Shown: piece after piece, positions 1 to 6,771 of the stretch
How positions within the stretch are numbered: position 1 is the first letter of the stretch
Layout: every line of letters begins with the position of its first letter
Source: a virus
Virus record (IMG/VR): IMGVR_UViG_3300030419_007497
Location: 1-20,377 of that record
Length of the DNA: 20,377 nucleotides
Direction: 5' to 3' (one strand)
Notes under the pieces: model-generated
Told to the model about the DNA's origin: nothing
Databases searched by the model: none
The model's input: only the letters and a program-made list of their open reading frames with translations
Made by a program: the position numbers and the translations under genes

Positions 1-1
1 A

Positions 2-586
2 AATGTTGCAACACACACAGGTGCTCTTGCACTAGCACAGCTTGGAATTAATAGTGTTCGTGTAGGTATCGGAGGTGGCTCTATTTGTTCAACCCGTATC
101 CAAACAGGGCACGGTGTACCAACTCTTGCATCGGTTGTTGATTGTGTAAAAGTGAAGGAACAGTTTCCCGATTTTAAGATTATTGCTGATGGAGGAATTA
201 AAAATTCAGGCGACATGGTAAAAGCTTTAGCCGCAGGTGCCGATTTCGTTATGGTTGGGTCACTTCTGGCTGGCACTACAGAAACACCAGGAGACGTTGT
301 TCACAAGGGCGGTGAAGTATATAAAACCTATCGGGGCATGGCAAGCAAAGATGCCCAGATGGACTGGAGAGGGAAAACATCTTCTCTTGAAGGCGTTGCA
401 ACGGTTGTGCCCTATCGTGGCGGCGTAACAGAAGTGCTACAGAGCCTTGAAAACGGTATACGGAGCGGACTTTCCTATTCTGGTGCTCGCAATCTACATG
501 AACTTCGCGAAGGTGCATATTTCATTAGACAAACAGCCTCTGGTCTTTTAGAGAGCGACACCCATATTATGCGGAGGTATAAATAA
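2..586 (+). CDS. IMP dehydrogenase / GMP reductase family protein, 3' part
   Basis: The reading frame is open from base 2, so the gene starts upstream and only its last 194 codons are here. The family is a TIM-barrel enzyme of guanine nucleotide metabolism: IMP dehydrogenase oxidises IMP to XMP, and GMP reductase runs GMP to IMP. The nucleotide-binding and catalytic loop is clear (VGIGGGSICSTR, fragment residues 21-32, with the active-site Cys at 29). It is followed by the phosphate-binding ADGGIKNSGD segment, YRGMAS, and a C-terminal NGIRSGLSYSGARNLHEL block. The flap after YRGMAS is short and lacks the RYxQ segment typical of IMPDH, so I cannot choose between IMPDH and GMP reductase. Such genes are carried by phages as metabolic helpers for nucleotide supply. 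The next gene starts directly after its stop codon. Confidence 0.9.
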   Translation, partial: NVATHTGALALAQLGINSVRVGIGGGSICSTRIQTGHGVPTLASVVDCVKVKEQFPDFKIIADGGIKNSGDMVKALAAGADFVMVGSLLAGTTETPGDVVHKGGEVYKTYRGMASKDAQMDWRGKTSSLEGVATVVPYRGGVTEVLQSLENGIRSGLSYSGARNLHELREGAYFIRQTASGLLESDTHIMRRYK

Positions 587-925
587 ATGCCTAAAAAACA
601 ATGGGATGAGCCAGTAGAAAAGATATACGCAAACGTCCCTCAGTCTCACAAAGTTGAGCTTAAGATTAGATTACATCACCACGGGTTAACACAGTCTAAT
701 TTCTTGAGAGGAGTGGTAGCAGCGTTTTTGCAAGACGAAGAACAGTTCATGAACTGGTTTGATGCATGGAAGTTGAGAAATAGTAAAATCAACTCTCTAC
801 AAAGTCATAAAAAATCAAAAAAGCTTCATCAACAAGGCGAAAAGCTTGCAGCCAAATTTGGTATTAACGATGGAGAGATAGATAATATATTTGATATATT
901 AGAAAAGGAGCACCCAGAATTATGA
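587..925 (+). CDS. small basic protein of unknown function, paired with the sigma-like gene
   Basis: 112 residues, starting right after the stop of the purine gene with a strong GGAGG site at 573-577, nine bases before the ATG. I do not recognise a named family. Residues 17-50 (VPQSHKVELKIRLHHHGLTQ onwards) predict as a short strand then helices, which could fit a ribbon-helix-helix type DNA-binding fold. The middle is rich in Lys and Ser, and the C-terminus (DGEIDNIFDILEKEHPEL) is acidic and helical. Its last bases overlap the start of the next gene by ATGA, so translation is probably coupled to that sigma region 4-like protein. A role in phage transcription or translation control is inference from this pairing only. 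Confidence 0.75.
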   Translation: MPKKQWDEPVEKIYANVPQSHKVELKIRLHHHGLTQSNFLRGVVAAFLQDEEQFMNWFDAWKLRNSKINSLQSHKKSKKLHQQGEKLAAKFGINDGEIDNIFDILEKEHPEL

Positions 926-1146
926 TTGAATGTGCTAAAAAGTGTTGCGAATTGGAGGTTTCATGCCCAGTTCAAGATTGCCGATATTGGATTGATTATG
1001 AGGATGATTTAAACTGTACAAATATAGCGATTGACAAGAATGGTGCAATGAAATTGAGGGAGATATCGGAAAGATTGGGACTAACTCCAGCAAGAATTCA
1101 GCAAATTGAAAAGAGTGTTTTGCCCAAGTTGAAGAAACTTATGTGA
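922..1146 (+). CDS. mini-protein with sigma-70 region 4-like helix-turn-helix and Cys-rich N-terminus
   Basis: 74 residues, overlapping the previous gene by four bases (ATGA) with AAAAGGAG at 903-910 upstream. The N-terminal half is rich in Cys (CAKKCCELEVSCPVQDC and a later Cys in DLNCTN), enough to bind a metal. The C-terminal half (MKLREISERLGLTPARIQQI, then EKSVLPKLKKLM) matches the pattern of sigma-70 region 4, which binds the -35 element: LREI-x2-RLGL-[ST]-x2-R-[IV]-x-QIE-x3-L-x-KL. Regions 2 and 3 are missing, so it cannot be a full sigma factor. It may be a phage transcription regulator, or an analogue of the small late sigma-like proteins of T4-type phages. The domain resemblance is seen; the role is inferred. 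Confidence 0.8.
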   Translation: MIECAKKCCELEVSCPVQDCRYWIDYEDDLNCTNIAIDKNGAMKLREISERLGLTPARIQQIEKSVLPKLKKLM

Positions 1147-1149
1147 ATT

Positions 1150-1178
1150 TTGTTCTTTTTATATATTTGGGTTCTAAT
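1150..1178 (+). promoter_or_regulatory. possible promoter before the acidic protein gene
   Basis: TTGTTC at 1150-1155 and TCTAAT at 1173-1178 are 17 bases apart, which is a moderate sigma-70-like match (3/6 and 5/6). The -10 region runs into CTAATTATATATG, which also resembles the ACTATTTAT motif seen upstream of other genes. It lies in the only gap between 1146 and 1227, and the gene behind it ends in a terminator, so some promoter here is likely. Confidence 0.4.
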
Positions 1179-1226
1179 TATATATGATTATTTTGCACAC
1201 AAATAACAGTTTTAGGAGATAATATT

Positions 1227-1820
1227 ATGAGCAAAAAGAAAATTTTATCTGAGGAACAGGTTCGCCGCTTTATGGGGCTGGCTGGTCTTCCGGTAGTTAA
1301 TGAAATGGGCGGCATGCATTATGGCCAGCGTGAAGACGATGAGCTTGATGTCGCTGCCGAAGAGGAACCTGAACTCCCCGGAGATGAAGGTCCAGAAGAT
1401 ATGGGCATGGAGCTTCCTGATGAAGGAGGTGATGATCTAGATTTAAGCCCAGAACAAAAAGAAGACCTTGCTGCTGATATAGTTCGTGCAGTTGCTCAAG
1501 AGCTTGAGCAAGCTCTTAGCCTTGAAGAGCCAATTGATGTAGAGGTAGATGGCGAAGTCGAAGGTGATCTTGAAATGGATCTTGGTGAGCCCGATCTTGG
1601 CGGTGAACCGGAAATGGCACTTGATGTTGAAGAAGATCCCATGGCGGAACCTGAAGAAGACGCCCTTGAAGAGGCTGCTGAAGAAGACGCTCTTGAAGAG
1701 TCTGCTGAAGAAGAAGCTCTTGAAGAAGCTGAAGAAGAATTAGCGGAGGTTATTGATGATGAGGCTCTTGTCAATGAAGTACTTCGCAGGGTAGTTGAGA
1801 GACTATCAAAGAAACAATAA
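1227..1820 (+). CDS. highly acidic protein with ALEE repeats, possible head-core/scaffold-type protein
   Basis: 197 residues, TTAGGAG at 1213-1219 before the ATG. The N-terminus (KKKILSEEQVRRFMGLAGL, then PVVNEM) is a helical segment of the kind that recurs at the start of marine T4-like phage structural proteins, as far as I recall. Most of the rest is Glu, Asp, Leu and Ala. Residues 143-168 are three copies of a nine-residue unit (EEDALEEAA, EEDALEESA, EEEALEEA). The C-terminus (ALVNEVLRRVVERLSKKQ) is an amphipathic basic helix. Strong acidity with helical ends is typical of phage head-core or scaffold proteins, but this is inference from composition. It forms a transcription unit of its own, ended by the terminator at 1853-1880. 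Confidence 0.75.
   Translation: MSKKKILSEEQVRRFMGLAGLPVVNEMGGMHYGQREDDELDVAAEEEPELPGDEGPEDMGMELPDEGGDDLDLSPEQKEDLAADIVRAVAQELEQALSLEEPIDVEVDGEVEGDLEMDLGEPDLGGEPEMALDVEEDPMAEPEEDALEEAAEEDALEESAEEEALEEAEEELAEVIDDEALVNEVLRRVVERLSKKQ
1653..1730 (+). repeat. 27-base tandem repeat inside the acidic gene
   Basis: Three in-frame units start at 1653, 1680 and 1707; the last is 24 bases. The units share GAAGAAGA[CA]GC-CTTGAAGA and differ mainly at third codon positions. They encode the nine-residue acidic unit EEDALEEAA and its variants, suggesting expansion by slippage or unequal recombination under selection for an acidic helix. Confidence 0.85.
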
Positions 1821-1852
1821 AATAGTATTGTAAAAAATCTCCTAAAATAATT

Positions 1853-1880
1853 AAAAGCCGTGGGTTCCACGGCTTTTATG
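1853..1880 (+). terminator. Rho-independent terminator after the acidic gene
   Basis: An 11-base-pair perfect hairpin: AAAAGCCGTGG (1853-1863), loop GTT, CCACGGCTTTT (1867-1877). The descending arm ends in TTTT. It lies 32 bases after the stop codon and before the next promoter-like motif. Confidence 0.88.
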
Positions 1881-1893
1881 TTATAATAGAAAA

Positions 1894-1910
1894 CAATAAA
1901 CTATTTATTT
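1894..1910 (+). promoter_or_regulatory. ACTATTTAT motif (possible late promoter), copy 1
   Basis: ACTATTTAT at 1900-1908, preceded by CAATAA. It lies between the terminator of the previous unit and the ATG at 1937, which has no Shine-Dalgarno. AATAAA and TTTATT flank CTA as an inverted repeat. The same 9-mer recurs upstream of 4842, 11994 and 17671. Confidence 0.55.
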
Positions 1911-1936
1911 TTGAATGTTCTCTGGTTTTATTTAAT

Positions 1937-3136
1937 ATGAATATTAACGAAATAAAAAGACTGATTCAAGAAGTAAAGGTACAAGAAGCACTTCAAAGAG
2001 GAATCAGACAAGTACGGCACCCATTTAAGGCATTTTTTATTTTTGGACCTGCCGGTGCTGGAAAAACTTTTATAAAAGACGAGCTTGAGCTACCCGAAGA
2101 ATTTATAAGCGTCAACACAGATGAGGCTGTTGAACGTGTTTTTCCAAAATATGATTTATCACTTAAGTTTGACGAAGGTCCACAGCAAATAAAACAAGAG
2201 CTAAGGAAATTGTTGCAACAGGCAACATTTAACGAGACTCAAACTCAAGTTAACAAATGTAAGCCGCTTTTGTTTGATACGCCCGGTGAAAAAACAGGCA
2301 AAATTTATAAGATAGTCAGAGCACTGGTTGAGATTGGATACGATGTCGCGATATTTCAAATCAATGTCCCTCCCGACTATTCAGTAGAGTCTGATCGGAA
2401 ACGAGGGGAAGAAGGAGAGCGATCTGTTGGTTCAAAAAGAACAAGAAAGATTGCTAATGACTATCAAAAAAGAGTTGTTCAAGGAGGGGCTTATTATCAG
2501 CTTGGTCAGGAGCGAGGAGTGACTCTTCTTTCTGACAAAATATATCCAAATGTCTTTAACGTGGAGACGGGCAAAATTAGAGGCGACTTTGATCCAGAGG
2601 AGCTACAACAAAAGTCATTGCTACTTAAAGACCCAAAGGGAAAAAAGGAGCCTGAAAAAATCCAAAATTCATTCCGAGGAGTGACTTGGGAAGATGCTAG
2701 TGTTATATTAGAGGAGGCAAAAACTGGATTGTCCGAATGGCTATCTGATAAAACACCAAACAACCCCACGGGTAAAGTGCTTTATGATGCACTCTCATAT
2801 ATTCAGGAGCAAGGGGTTGGAAACTTAGGCGACGAACTTACTGATATAGCTCAGTTCGCAGGTTATGCGGCGATTAATGATGTTGAATTACCAAGAGAGG
2901 TTGAAGAGGCTCTATATATCACTGTCAACGTAAAGAGCAAGCTCGCGAAAACGCAGCCACCAGAGAAGAAGCCAGATTTTGACCCGAGATATTCTCCACT
3001 GAAGGTGCCCTATAAAGGTCCGGCTTATACAAAACCAGGGGCACCAACTGCTAAAGACATTGTTAAGGAAGAGAAGCTTGAGATGCAGCAGCTAAGAGAA
3101 TTTGTTTCTAAGTTTAATAAAAAAAATAAGATTTGA
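1937..3136 (+). CDS. P-loop NTPase / zeta-toxin-like kinase family phage protein
   Basis: 399 residues. A Walker A motif GPAGAGKT lies at residues 37-44 after a hydrophobic strand (AFFIF). Further on are FDTPGEKTGKIYKIVRALVE (about 111-130) and a strand YDVAIFQINVP followed by SDRKRGEEGERS, an arrangement like zeta-toxin and related small-molecule kinases with an Arg-rich lid. The C-terminal third is charged and Pro-rich (PPEKKPDFDPRYSPLKVPYK), without a recognised domain. The N-terminus (MNINEIKRLIQE) is short, amphipathic and ends in I-Q-E, similar to prohead protease sites, so it might be a targeting peptide. The ATG has no Shine-Dalgarno and sits 28 bases after an ACTATTTAT motif. The P-loop is certain; the substrate is unknown. 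Confidence 0.8.
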   Translation: MNINEIKRLIQEVKVQEALQRGIRQVRHPFKAFFIFGPAGAGKTFIKDELELPEEFISVNTDEAVERVFPKYDLSLKFDEGPQQIKQELRKLLQQATFNETQTQVNKCKPLLFDTPGEKTGKIYKIVRALVEIGYDVAIFQINVPPDYSVESDRKRGEEGERSVGSKRTRKIANDYQKRVVQGGAYYQLGQERGVTLLSDKIYPNVFNVETGKIRGDFDPEELQQKSLLLKDPKGKKEPEKIQNSFRGVTWEDASVILEEAKTGLSEWLSDKTPNNPTGKVLYDALSYIQEQGVGNLGDELTDIAQFAGYAAINDVELPREVEEALYITVNVKSKLAKTQPPEKKPDFDPRYSPLKVPYKGPAYTKPGAPTAKDIVKEEKLEMQQLREFVSKFNKKNKI

Positions 3137-3161
3137 CATATGTCGCATATCTTGTTATATT
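3133..3161 (+). promoter_or_regulatory. sigma-70-like promoter before gene at 3190
   Basis: TTGACA at 3133-3138 and TATATT at 3156-3161 are 17 bases apart. The -35 box overlaps the stop codon of the P-loop gene. A transcript starting near 3168 would give a short leader carrying AAAGGAG before the ATG at 3190. Confidence 0.75.
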
Positions 3162-3189
3162 ATATAATAGTGAATCAAAGGAGAGTGTT

Positions 3190-3489
3190 ATGAAAGCATG
3201 GGCTTGGCGTCGTGGAGACGAAGGAAACTATTGTGTACAAATAGAGAACATTAAAGGTAAAAGAAAATTAAATAAGGTTTTAAAACTATTATCAGACTGG
3301 AAGGTTATTAGCGATGGGTACAATCCAAAAACCGAGGAATATACATATATCTTTGCAAAGAGCTTTGCCAATACAAATAAGTGGCTTTCATGGGCTGAGA
3401 AATTTCCGGTGCATTTGACAGAAACAACCTCTCATGGCAATGAAAAGGTTAGAAACAAAAACTTGATTAAAAAAGGCATGCTATTATGA
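3190..3489 (+). CDS. small protein of unknown function upstream of clpP-like gene
   Basis: 99 residues. I chose the ATG at 3190 because AAAGGAG lies at 3177-3183. A longer frame from TTG at 3133 would begin inside the promoter's -35 box and has no ribosome site. The protein starts MKAWAWRRGDEGNYCVQIEN and has alternating charged and hydrophobic stretches (KLNKVLKLLSDWKVISDGY; TYIFAKSFANTNKWLSWAEK), a compact alpha/beta pattern. I recognise no family. It overlaps the ClpP-like gene by four bases, so the two are probably co-translated from the promoter at 3133. Confidence 0.75.
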   Translation: MKAWAWRRGDEGNYCVQIENIKGKRKLNKVLKLLSDWKVISDGYNPKTEEYTYIFAKSFANTNKWLSWAEKFPVHLTETTSHGNEKVRNKNLIKKGMLL

Positions 3490-4178
3490 TTTTTCCAATG
3501 CAATTTGCTAGAAAAAAGAAAGAGGACACAACTGAAGAAGAGCCTGTTGATGGTGAAGCTTCACCAGAAGAAGAAGGGCTCACAAAGGTCACAAATGTAA
3601 TCGAGAGAAAGGAGGAGGTTCCTCGTACTGTTGGTATTTGTGGCGATCTAGATGAAGAAAAGGCAGGCGAGCTTTTATATGGTATGATCTCTCTATATGA
3701 AAGCGGAATCACCTATTCCCTGAAAGATCCCGAGGATGAAGATTCTGATATTTTGGTATCATATCGCCCTTTTGAATTCATTATCTCCACTCTGGGGGGT
3801 AATGCCCAAGAAATGTTTGGTATTCATGATATGATGAGGGTTCTGAGAGAAAAGTGTGAAATTCACACCATTGGCTTGGGAAAGGTTTTTTCAGCGGGAA
3901 CTCTACTGCTTGCTTCTGGTACAAAGGGAAAACGCCGTATTGGTAAAAACTGCCGTGTCATGATCCACAGTGTTCTTGGCGGAAATCACGGTTCTCTCCA
4001 TAATCTTGAAAATGAGATGGACGAGATTCGTTGGACGCAAGATCGCTATATCGAAGCAATGGTTGAAGAGACCAATATGAGCAAGGCACATTTAAAAAAG
4101 ATTCTTAACCGAAAGGTTAATGCTTACTTCACCGCAGAAGAAGCTGTAGAACTTGGTATTGCGGATATTGTATTTTAA
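3486..4178 (+). CDS. ClpP-like serine protease (S14 fold) with altered triad
   Basis: 230 residues, starting in an ATGA overlap. Residues 1-45 are charged and not part of the fold. From about 47 the ClpP fold is clear: STLGGNAQEMFGIHDMMR (101-118), the nucleophile region LGKVFSAGTLLLASGTKGKR (Ser136), MIHSV (His161) and YFTAEEAVELGIADIV at the end. In E. coli ClpP the third triad residue is Asp, two residues before the FLSAPEAV block. Here the aligned residue is Asn212 (KVNAYFTAEEAV). Ser and His are conserved, so activity may be low, altered or rely on another acid. The protein could be a host-like Clp subunit or act on phage head proteins; the sequence does not decide. Confidence 0.88.
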   Translation: MIFPMQFARKKKEDTTEEEPVDGEASPEEEGLTKVTNVIERKEEVPRTVGICGDLDEEKAGELLYGMISLYESGITYSLKDPEDEDSDILVSYRPFEFIISTLGGNAQEMFGIHDMMRVLREKCEIHTIGLGKVFSAGTLLLASGTKGKRRIGKNCRVMIHSVLGGNHGSLHNLENEMDEIRWTQDRYIEAMVEETNMSKAHLKKILNRKVNAYFTAEEAVELGIADIVF

Positions 4179-4187
4179 GGAAATAAA

Positions 4188-4826
4188 ATGGCAGTTATTA
4201 AAGGTCTCCATGCATTTATAATTAAGGAGCAATTTAGAAAAACATTAGAATCAAAGGGTTATACCTTTTTTGGGCTTGAAAATAAAAAGCCCTGGAATGT
4301 TAATATAATTGGAGTACGCAGTGAGGTTGATATTTTCAACAAATTTGACGATGCTTTGGTTGTTATCTATCGTGATTCTAAAGGAAATTGGGAGGTACGT
4401 AGTTATTCTATCACCACAGATCCAGGTAAAATTTGGATGGAAAAACCAATGAATAGCAAAGGCTGTGCCATTCTTGTGCCAGATCAGTATCGAGGCGTCT
4501 ATAAGATTGATGGTCACGGAAAAACGCGATATACAGCATTATGTCAGCGACTCGGAAACGTAAAAGTGTTTCGCGATGCAAATTTAAACCACATACATGA
4601 TCGTGATGCAGGCACTATTGATGAAGGGATGTTCGGAATCAACATCCATCGCAGTCGAACATCTGGCGAAGCAGATCTTGTAAATTCCTACTCCGCAGGC
4701 TGCCAAGTATTTAAAAATACTACAGATTTTAAAGATTTCATGAAATTGATAAAACGATCAGCAGATCGGTGGGGCAATTCTTTTAGCTATACCCTCATTA
4801 CAGAGGGCGATTTAATCGGATTTTAA
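4188..4826 (+). CDS. L,D-transpeptidase-like (YkuD-type motif) phage protein
   Basis: 212 residues, AAGGAA at 4177-4182 overlapping the stop of the ClpP-like gene. The second half has GINIHRS and then NSYSAGCQVF: His154, 14 residues, Ser169-Ala-Gly-Cys172. This matches the L,D-transpeptidase signature H-x(14-17)-[ST]-x-G-C except that Ala stands where His is usual. Upstream strands (DDALVVIYRDSKGNWEVRSY; TTDPG; KGCAILVPDQYRGVYKI) fit the beta-rich fold of that family. The family cross-links or modifies peptidoglycan. In a phage this would suit cell-wall remodelling at entry or lysis, but no signal peptide is present, so delivery would need the virion or a holin. The motif is seen and the enzyme role inferred. 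Confidence 0.6.
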   Translation: MAVIKGLHAFIIKEQFRKTLESKGYTFFGLENKKPWNVNIIGVRSEVDIFNKFDDALVVIYRDSKGNWEVRSYSITTDPGKIWMEKPMNSKGCAILVPDQYRGVYKIDGHGKTRYTALCQRLGNVKVFRDANLNHIHDRDAGTIDEGMFGINIHRSRTSGEADLVNSYSAGCQVFKNTTDFKDFMKLIKRSADRWGNSFSYTLITEGDLIGF

Positions 4827-4840
4827 AACTATTTATATAT
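4825..4840 (+). promoter_or_regulatory. ACTATTTAT motif (possible late promoter), copy 2
   Basis: ACTATTTATATAT at 4828-4840, directly before the ATG at 4842. No Shine-Dalgarno lies in the 20 bases upstream. If the motif is a -10-type element, the transcript would begin at or next to the start codon and be leaderless. Confidence 0.55.
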
Positions 4841-4841
4841 T

Positions 4842-5960
4842 ATGAACGAGCTTGACTTATTAATTGAAAATTACTTCACCGAATCTTTTGAAACCTCCGA
4901 GGTTTTTCGGCTGGTTGAGCAAGTTCTAAGTGAGCAAGAGGGGCTACAAGATGTTATTGGTGCTATTGTTGACAAAGTGAACCAGCATACCGATACCTCA
5001 AAAGTAAAATCACAAACAAGCAAAACAACAACACTAACGGACACTGGCTCCCGTGCCAACAGAAAAGAGATATTAGATTTCGTGTTCAAGTCACTTGCCT
5101 CGTTTGGCGATTATGATGTTTCATACATTCAAGATATCGCAAAAGATGGTTCTGCCATTTTTGTTGCCAATGTTGCAAAAGGCGGAAAGAGTGTTCACAA
5201 CGTGGTACTAAAACAGGGCGTTGTTGGCAGAGAAGATACACCAAGTTCTACGAAGTTTGAAGAAAATTTAGCCAATGCGATAAACAAAGGGCAAGACGTT
5301 GAGTTATATACTGGTGCTGGAGAAAAGTTTAACAACTTGGCAGATCAGGTTATATCCAGCATTAGAGATAAAAAACCCTTAGAAGGCAAGACATTTGAAA
5401 AGCTTGTTAAAAGAGGTGACTTATCTAAGATCTACTCTGACAATGGTGTTACAAGCCGTGAGCCAAAAACAGACTTGATTTCTACAGATGGCAGTGTTAG
5501 AATATCTGTAAAGAAAAAGGGTGCTCAATTTATTAGCGCCCAAGGAAATGAAACTGCCGCCGTGTTTTTATCTGTTCTACAAAATGACTCTGCTACCCGA
5601 GAAAAATTAGGCGGCATTATTAAAAATTATTTTGCATACGAGAAAGGCTTGTCCCAATTAAAGGACAAAAGCCCAGAGGATAGAGAGAAGATAACCACAA
5701 AGAGAAATTTTCTATTAAATAGAATATTAAATTTTGGTGGCTTTGACCTTAAAGAAAAGATTGTTAGAGAAGCAACGCTTGGAGAGCACAAATTTGAAGA
5801 CGAAGCTTCTATTCCGAATTATTTCTTGGTTTGGGATGAGTCTGGAGGTGGCGAATTATACACCGCCGAAAAGTTTATAAGAGCAAAATTGCCACAAGTT
5901 AAATTTGGCGTTAGAGGACGAGGCGGAACCCGAGGTCTTTCCTTACGCGGCGATACATAA
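4842..5960 (+). CDS. possible PD-(D/E)XK-type nuclease, late-gene candidate
   Basis: 372 residues. The central region carries FEENLANAI (139-147, Glu140/141), PKTDLI (Asp211) and ISVKKKGAQFISAQGNETAA (221-240, Lys224-226). The order Glu, then P-x-x-D, then S-V-K-K resembles PD-(D/E)XK phage endonucleases in which the D/E of the last motif is replaced. The C-terminus is short and basic (RGRGGTRGLSLRGDT). The N-terminus is acidic and amphipathic (MNELDLLIENYFTESFETSE) with further x-x-E sites such as LSEQE, so it may be a virion-targeting segment. The start has no Shine-Dalgarno and lies 5 bases after the ACTATTTAT motif. The Dam-type methyltransferase follows at 10 bases. Nuclease assignment is tentative. 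Confidence 0.55.
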   Translation: MNELDLLIENYFTESFETSEVFRLVEQVLSEQEGLQDVIGAIVDKVNQHTDTSKVKSQTSKTTTLTDTGSRANRKEILDFVFKSLASFGDYDVSYIQDIAKDGSAIFVANVAKGGKSVHNVVLKQGVVGREDTPSSTKFEENLANAINKGQDVELYTGAGEKFNNLADQVISSIRDKKPLEGKTFEKLVKRGDLSKIYSDNGVTSREPKTDLISTDGSVRISVKKKGAQFISAQGNETAAVFLSVLQNDSATREKLGGIIKNYFAYEKGLSQLKDKSPEDREKITTKRNFLLNRILNFGGFDLKEKIVREATLGEHKFEDEASIPNYFLVWDESGGGELYTAEKFIRAKLPQVKFGVRGRGGTRGLSLRGDT

Positions 5961-5970
5961 CGGAGTTAAA

Positions 5971-6771
5971 TTGAAATCCCCACTACGTTACCCAGGCGGC
6001 AAAAGCCGTGCTGTGAAACATATACTTCCGCACTTTCCAGAGGATATCCGAGAGGTGTGTTCTCCGTTCTTGGGCGGAGGCTCAATTGAATTAGCTTTGG
6101 CGGAGAAGGGCATCCAGGTTTATGGGTATGACACCTTTGAACCATTGATTTGGTTTTGGCGTGCACTACTTGGAAACCCCGAGGCGTTGGCAAAAGAGGC
6201 AGACTCGCTCAGAAAATATAAAGACTACTATTACGGACACCGAGGATTGCCCAAAGACGACTTTAATTTAATTAAGGAAGAGTTGAGAAACGAAAAAGAA
6301 TATTCTCTTCAAAACGCAGCAAAGTTTTACGCTCTAAATCGCTCCTCTTTTTCGGGTGCAACTCTTAGTGGTGGGTGGTCCAAGCGAGCATCATATGAAA
6401 GATTTACTGACTCTTCAATTACCAGGGTGAGAGAATTTAGCCAGCCCAAATTGTATGTTGCCGCACAGCACTTTAAGCATTCGATCCCGGCACATCCAAA
6501 AACTTTTTTATATCTTGATCCTCCTTATCTTTTAGGTAAGGATAGAGAAAACCTTTATGGAAACGCAGGGAGCAAGCATAAAGGGTTTGACCATGCTGGC
6601 TTGGTGAATATATTAAAGGAACGAGATAATTGGATATTATCTTATAATAATTGTCCAGAGATATTGAAACTCTACGAGGGGTATGATATTCTATATCCAG
6701 ATTGGAAGTATGGAATGTCTTCGGACAAGGACTCTAAAGAAGTATTAATAATCAACAAGGGAAACAAATGA
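5971..6771 (+). CDS. DNA adenine-N6 methyltransferase, Dam/D12 class
   Basis: 266 residues. I place the start at TTG 5971 because CGGAG lies at 5961-5965 and the protein then begins MKSPLRYPGGKS, the usual start of D12-class enzymes. The longer frame from 5905 would overlap the upstream gene by 56 bases and add an unrelated N-terminus. The SAM-binding motif is SPFLGGGSIELALA (31-44) with YGYD at 51-54, and the catalytic motif IV is DPPY at 183-186. The NRSSFSGATLSGGW segment (123-136) is in the usual target-recognition area. It transfers methyl groups from SAM to adenine N6. Specificity (often GATC) is not readable here. It may protect phage DNA from host enzymes or from the putative nuclease upstream. 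GroEL overlaps its end by four bases. Confidence 0.92.
   Translation: MKSPLRYPGGKSRAVKHILPHFPEDIREVCSPFLGGGSIELALAEKGIQVYGYDTFEPLIWFWRALLGNPEALAKEADSLRKYKDYYYGHRGLPKDDFNLIKEELRNEKEYSLQNAAKFYALNRSSFSGATLSGGWSKRASYERFTDSSITRVREFSQPKLYVAAQHFKHSIPAHPKTFLYLDPPYLLGKDRENLYGNAGSKHKGFDHAGLVNILKERDNWILSYNNCPEILKLYEGYDILYPDWKYGMSSDKDSKEVLIINKGNK

Noticed and set aside
1496-1870. Ser-rich open frame on the - strand
   Set aside because: It is the mirror of the Glu/Ala repeat codons of the acidic gene and runs through the terminator; no ribosome site.
3486-4178. ClpP-like protein as the head maturation protease that cuts the targeting peptides
   Set aside because: No sequence evidence links it to x-x-Glu cleavage; T4-type cleavage is done by a different family, which is not seen here.
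5905-5970. Longer N-terminus for the Dam-type methyltransferase
   Set aside because: The family begins at KSPLRYPGGKS, and CGGAG supports the TTG at 5971.
4842-6771. A true restriction-modification system
   Set aside because: The nuclease call is tentative and no shared recognition specificity can be read, so it is listed only as a possibility.
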